From the NCBI RefSeq assembly GCF_029760915.1, contig NZ_CP121685.1:1958001-2022000 (forward strand): 64,000 nt of DNA, given 5' to 3'. Source of the DNA: Olleya sp. YS (GTDB lineage Bacteria; Bacteroidota; Bacteroidia; Flavobacteriales; Flavobacteriaceae). Below the pieces are notes generated by a model. It had not been told where the DNA came from. It was given only the letters and a program-made list of their open reading frames with translations, and did no database searches. Within the stretch, counting starts at the first letter, position 1, and the number at the start of each line of letters is the position of its first letter. This document shows positions 62,560 to 64,000 of this stretch, one piece after another. The position numbers and the translations under genes are program-made.

Positions 62560-63468
62560 TTAGTTGGCGTCGTTTAGGTTGTCTGTAAGCTGAAGAAATT
62601 GCTCTTCTAAACTTTCTTTTCTTAGTACTAAGTGGGATAAAATAATCCCATTATTTAGTAACTCTTTATTAAATGCAGATGCAGACATTGGAGCATCCAA
62701 AAAGGCTGTTACTAATCCGTCTAAAACTTTGGTGTCTTTAATGTTTGGATGTGATGCTAGGTAGTTTATGAGTGCTTGATTGTCGTCACTTTTTAATTCA
62801 AAAAAACCATTACTGGAAATCATTTGGTCCACTGGACCTTCATATAGTTTGTGACCTTTTCTTAACACTACAACGTGGGAGCATACTTTTTCTACTTCAT
62901 CCAATAAATGTGAGGCTAGTAAAATAGTTGTGCCTTGACTAGCTATGTCTTTAATTAACGCTCTAATTTGATGAATCCCTTGAGGATCTAAACCATTTGT
63001 GGGTTCGTCTAATATTAAAATCTCTGGATCGTTTAGTAATGCAGATGCAATTGCCAAACGTTGTTTCATACCTAAAGAGAAGGTTTTAAACTTGCTGTTT
63101 TTTCTATCTAAAAGTCCAACTAGTTCTAGTTTTTCGTCAATTTTATCTTCACTTATGTCCTTAATTTTACAAACTAGTTTTAAGTTTTTGTAAGCAGACA
63201 TGTATGGATAAAAATTTGGGCGCTCTATAATAGCACCAACTTTTTTTAACGCATTGTGTGTAGAGGTTTGTCCATCAAACCAGTTAAAACTTCCACTAGT
63301 TTCGTTGACAACGTTTAATGTAATACCTAATGTGGTTGATTTACCGCTTCCGTTAGGTCCTAAGATACCATAAACATTGCCCTTTTGAATGGTGAAAGAT
63401 AAATTGTTAACAGCAGTCAGGCTGCCATATTTTTTAGTAAGATTACTAATGCTAAGAATAGTTTCCAA
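62560..63468 (-). CDS. ABC transporter ATP-binding protein
   Basis: 302 residues. Walker A GPNGSGKST (about 36-44), signature LSLGMKQR, Walker B ILILDEP and switch His in LASHLL; a C-terminal extension of about 80 residues is typical for ATPases of ABC-2 systems. It forms a two-gene exporter unit with the downstream permease. Confidence 0.92.
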   Translation of the reverse strand: METILSISNLTKKYGSLTAVNNLSFTIQKGNVYGILGPNGSGKSTTLGITLNVVNETSGSFNWFDGQTSTHNALKKVGAIIERPNFYPYMSAYKNLKLVCKIKDISEDKIDEKLELVGLLDRKNSKFKTFSLGMKQRLAIASALLNDPEILILDEPTNGLDPQGIHQIRALIKDIASQGTTILLASHLLDEVEKVCSHVVVLRKGHKLYEGPVDQMISSNGFFELKSDDNQALINYLASHPNIKDTKVLDGLVTAFLDAPMSASAFNKELLNNGIILSHLVLRKESLEEQFLQLTDNLNDAN

Positions 63469-63534
63469 GATGATTGGTTTTTTGATTGGTTTAAAAGTAA
63501 GACGATTATTATTGTTTTTTGTTACAATTAGAAA

Positions 63535-63565
63535 TAAAAAAGCATCCTAATTACAGGATGCTTTA
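63535..63565. terminator. terminator of the edge gene
   Basis: AGCATCCT, AATTAC and AGGATGCT form an 8-bp stem; on the minus strand a T run follows. Confidence 0.85.
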
Positions 63566-63586
63566 ATATAATTTTAGATGGATTGA

Positions 63587-64000
63587 TTAATTCCAATTTT
63601 CTTCAAAGTCTAGGTTATCATAATCGTCAATATCAAAATCGTCATCAAATTCATCAAAGCTATCATCACTATCTACTTCAAAAATTTTATCAGGTGCTTC
63701 AGTAGGTACTTGACCTTGCACATACATAAGATTTGGATAGTCTACGCCTTCAGCAGTGTCTACGATTTCTGCAAGCTCTACAAAAAAGGTCCACATGCTC
63801 ATAAAGTCATAGACATAAATTAGTTTAGTTTGTGCTTCATGTACAGTGTCAGAGATTGTTGTTTCATTCATCAATCTAACTTGATTTAAACCATCACTCA
63901 TATCAAACAAACTAATCTCTTCGCCTTGATTCCATTCGTCATCACTTAAATAAAACGATGCCATTTCTGTACCGTCAAATCCAAAACATTGTGTAATAAC
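63587..64000 (-). CDS. plasmid pRiA4b ORF-3-like protein, partial
   Basis: The gene continues beyond the window: the frame is open to 64000 (VITQCFGFDGTE before the first internal Met). The visible 137 residues include TKLIYVYDFMSMWTFFVELAEI, the YxYDFGDxWxxxxxLE-type motif of the pRiA4b ORF-3 family, and a strongly acidic C-terminus (DSFDEFDDDFDIDDYDN). Function unknown. Confidence 0.85.
   Translation of the reverse strand, partial: VITQCFGFDGTEMASFYLSDDEWNQGEEISLFDMSDGLNQVRLMNETTISDTVHEAQTKLIYVYDFMSMWTFFVELAEIVDTAEGVDYPNLMYVQGQVPTEAPDKIFEVDSDDSFDEFDDDFDIDDYDNLDFEENWN

Overview
The window is AT-rich chromosomal DNA from a member of the Flavobacteriaceae (Bacteroidota), probably marine. The evidence is type IX secretion (T9SS) type A and type B C-terminal sorting domains, several promoters of the Bacteroidota form TAnnTTTG, almost no Shine-Dalgarno sequences, many SpII lipoproteins and lineage-specific DUF families. 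No rRNA, tRNA or CRISPR array was found.

Layout. 1-9.1 kb: end of a T9SS cargo protein, a DUF6503-type lipoprotein, a secreted amidohydrolase operon on the minus strand, a DUF3810 metalloprotease-like membrane protein and the dipeptidase PepD. 9.16-10.18 kb: a single-gene cassette-like insertion. 10.2-30.6 kb: housekeeping genes: YceI, grpE-dnaJ, a small RNA candidate, an operon of ABC exporter, MscS channel, outer-membrane protein and sigma-54-type response regulator, PPK2, M28 and M23 peptidases, lysA, sucC and uvrB, plus a small GIY-YIG gene framed by inverted copies of an extragenic palindrome.

30.8-49 kb is the accessory region. Four minus-strand orphan genes (SGNH hydrolase, two small membrane proteins, a HEPN-like protein) are separated by about 135-bp imperfect palindromes with conserved ends. 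Arrangement and fold resemble integron attC sites, so I read this as a cassette array with no integron integrase in view. The array is interrupted by a roughly 15.1-kb integrative element (32379-47490) bounded by 19-bp near-identical direct repeats, with paired 12-bp-phased motifs near both ends. All its genes lie on the plus strand: tyrosine recombinase, unknown protein, excisionase-like HTH, a replication initiator resembling the phage/plasmid II/X type, then cargo: an unknown two-gene unit, a restriction-modification system (C-protein-like HTH, MmeI-like methyltransferase, SF2 helicase, T5orf172/GIY-YIG nuclease) and a SppA/ClpP-fold protease (SDH_sah) with a 65-aa partner. A hairpin-rich noncoding region, a 55-aa membrane protein, a DUF6943 protein and a DUF6266 protein close the element.

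49-64 kb: four consecutive minus-strand surface proteins with T9SS type B signals, two of them with choice-of-anchor L domains, sharing a roughly 85-residue Asp-rich repeat, followed by an ABC-2 transporter pair and a pRiA4b ORF-3-like gene cut by the window edge.
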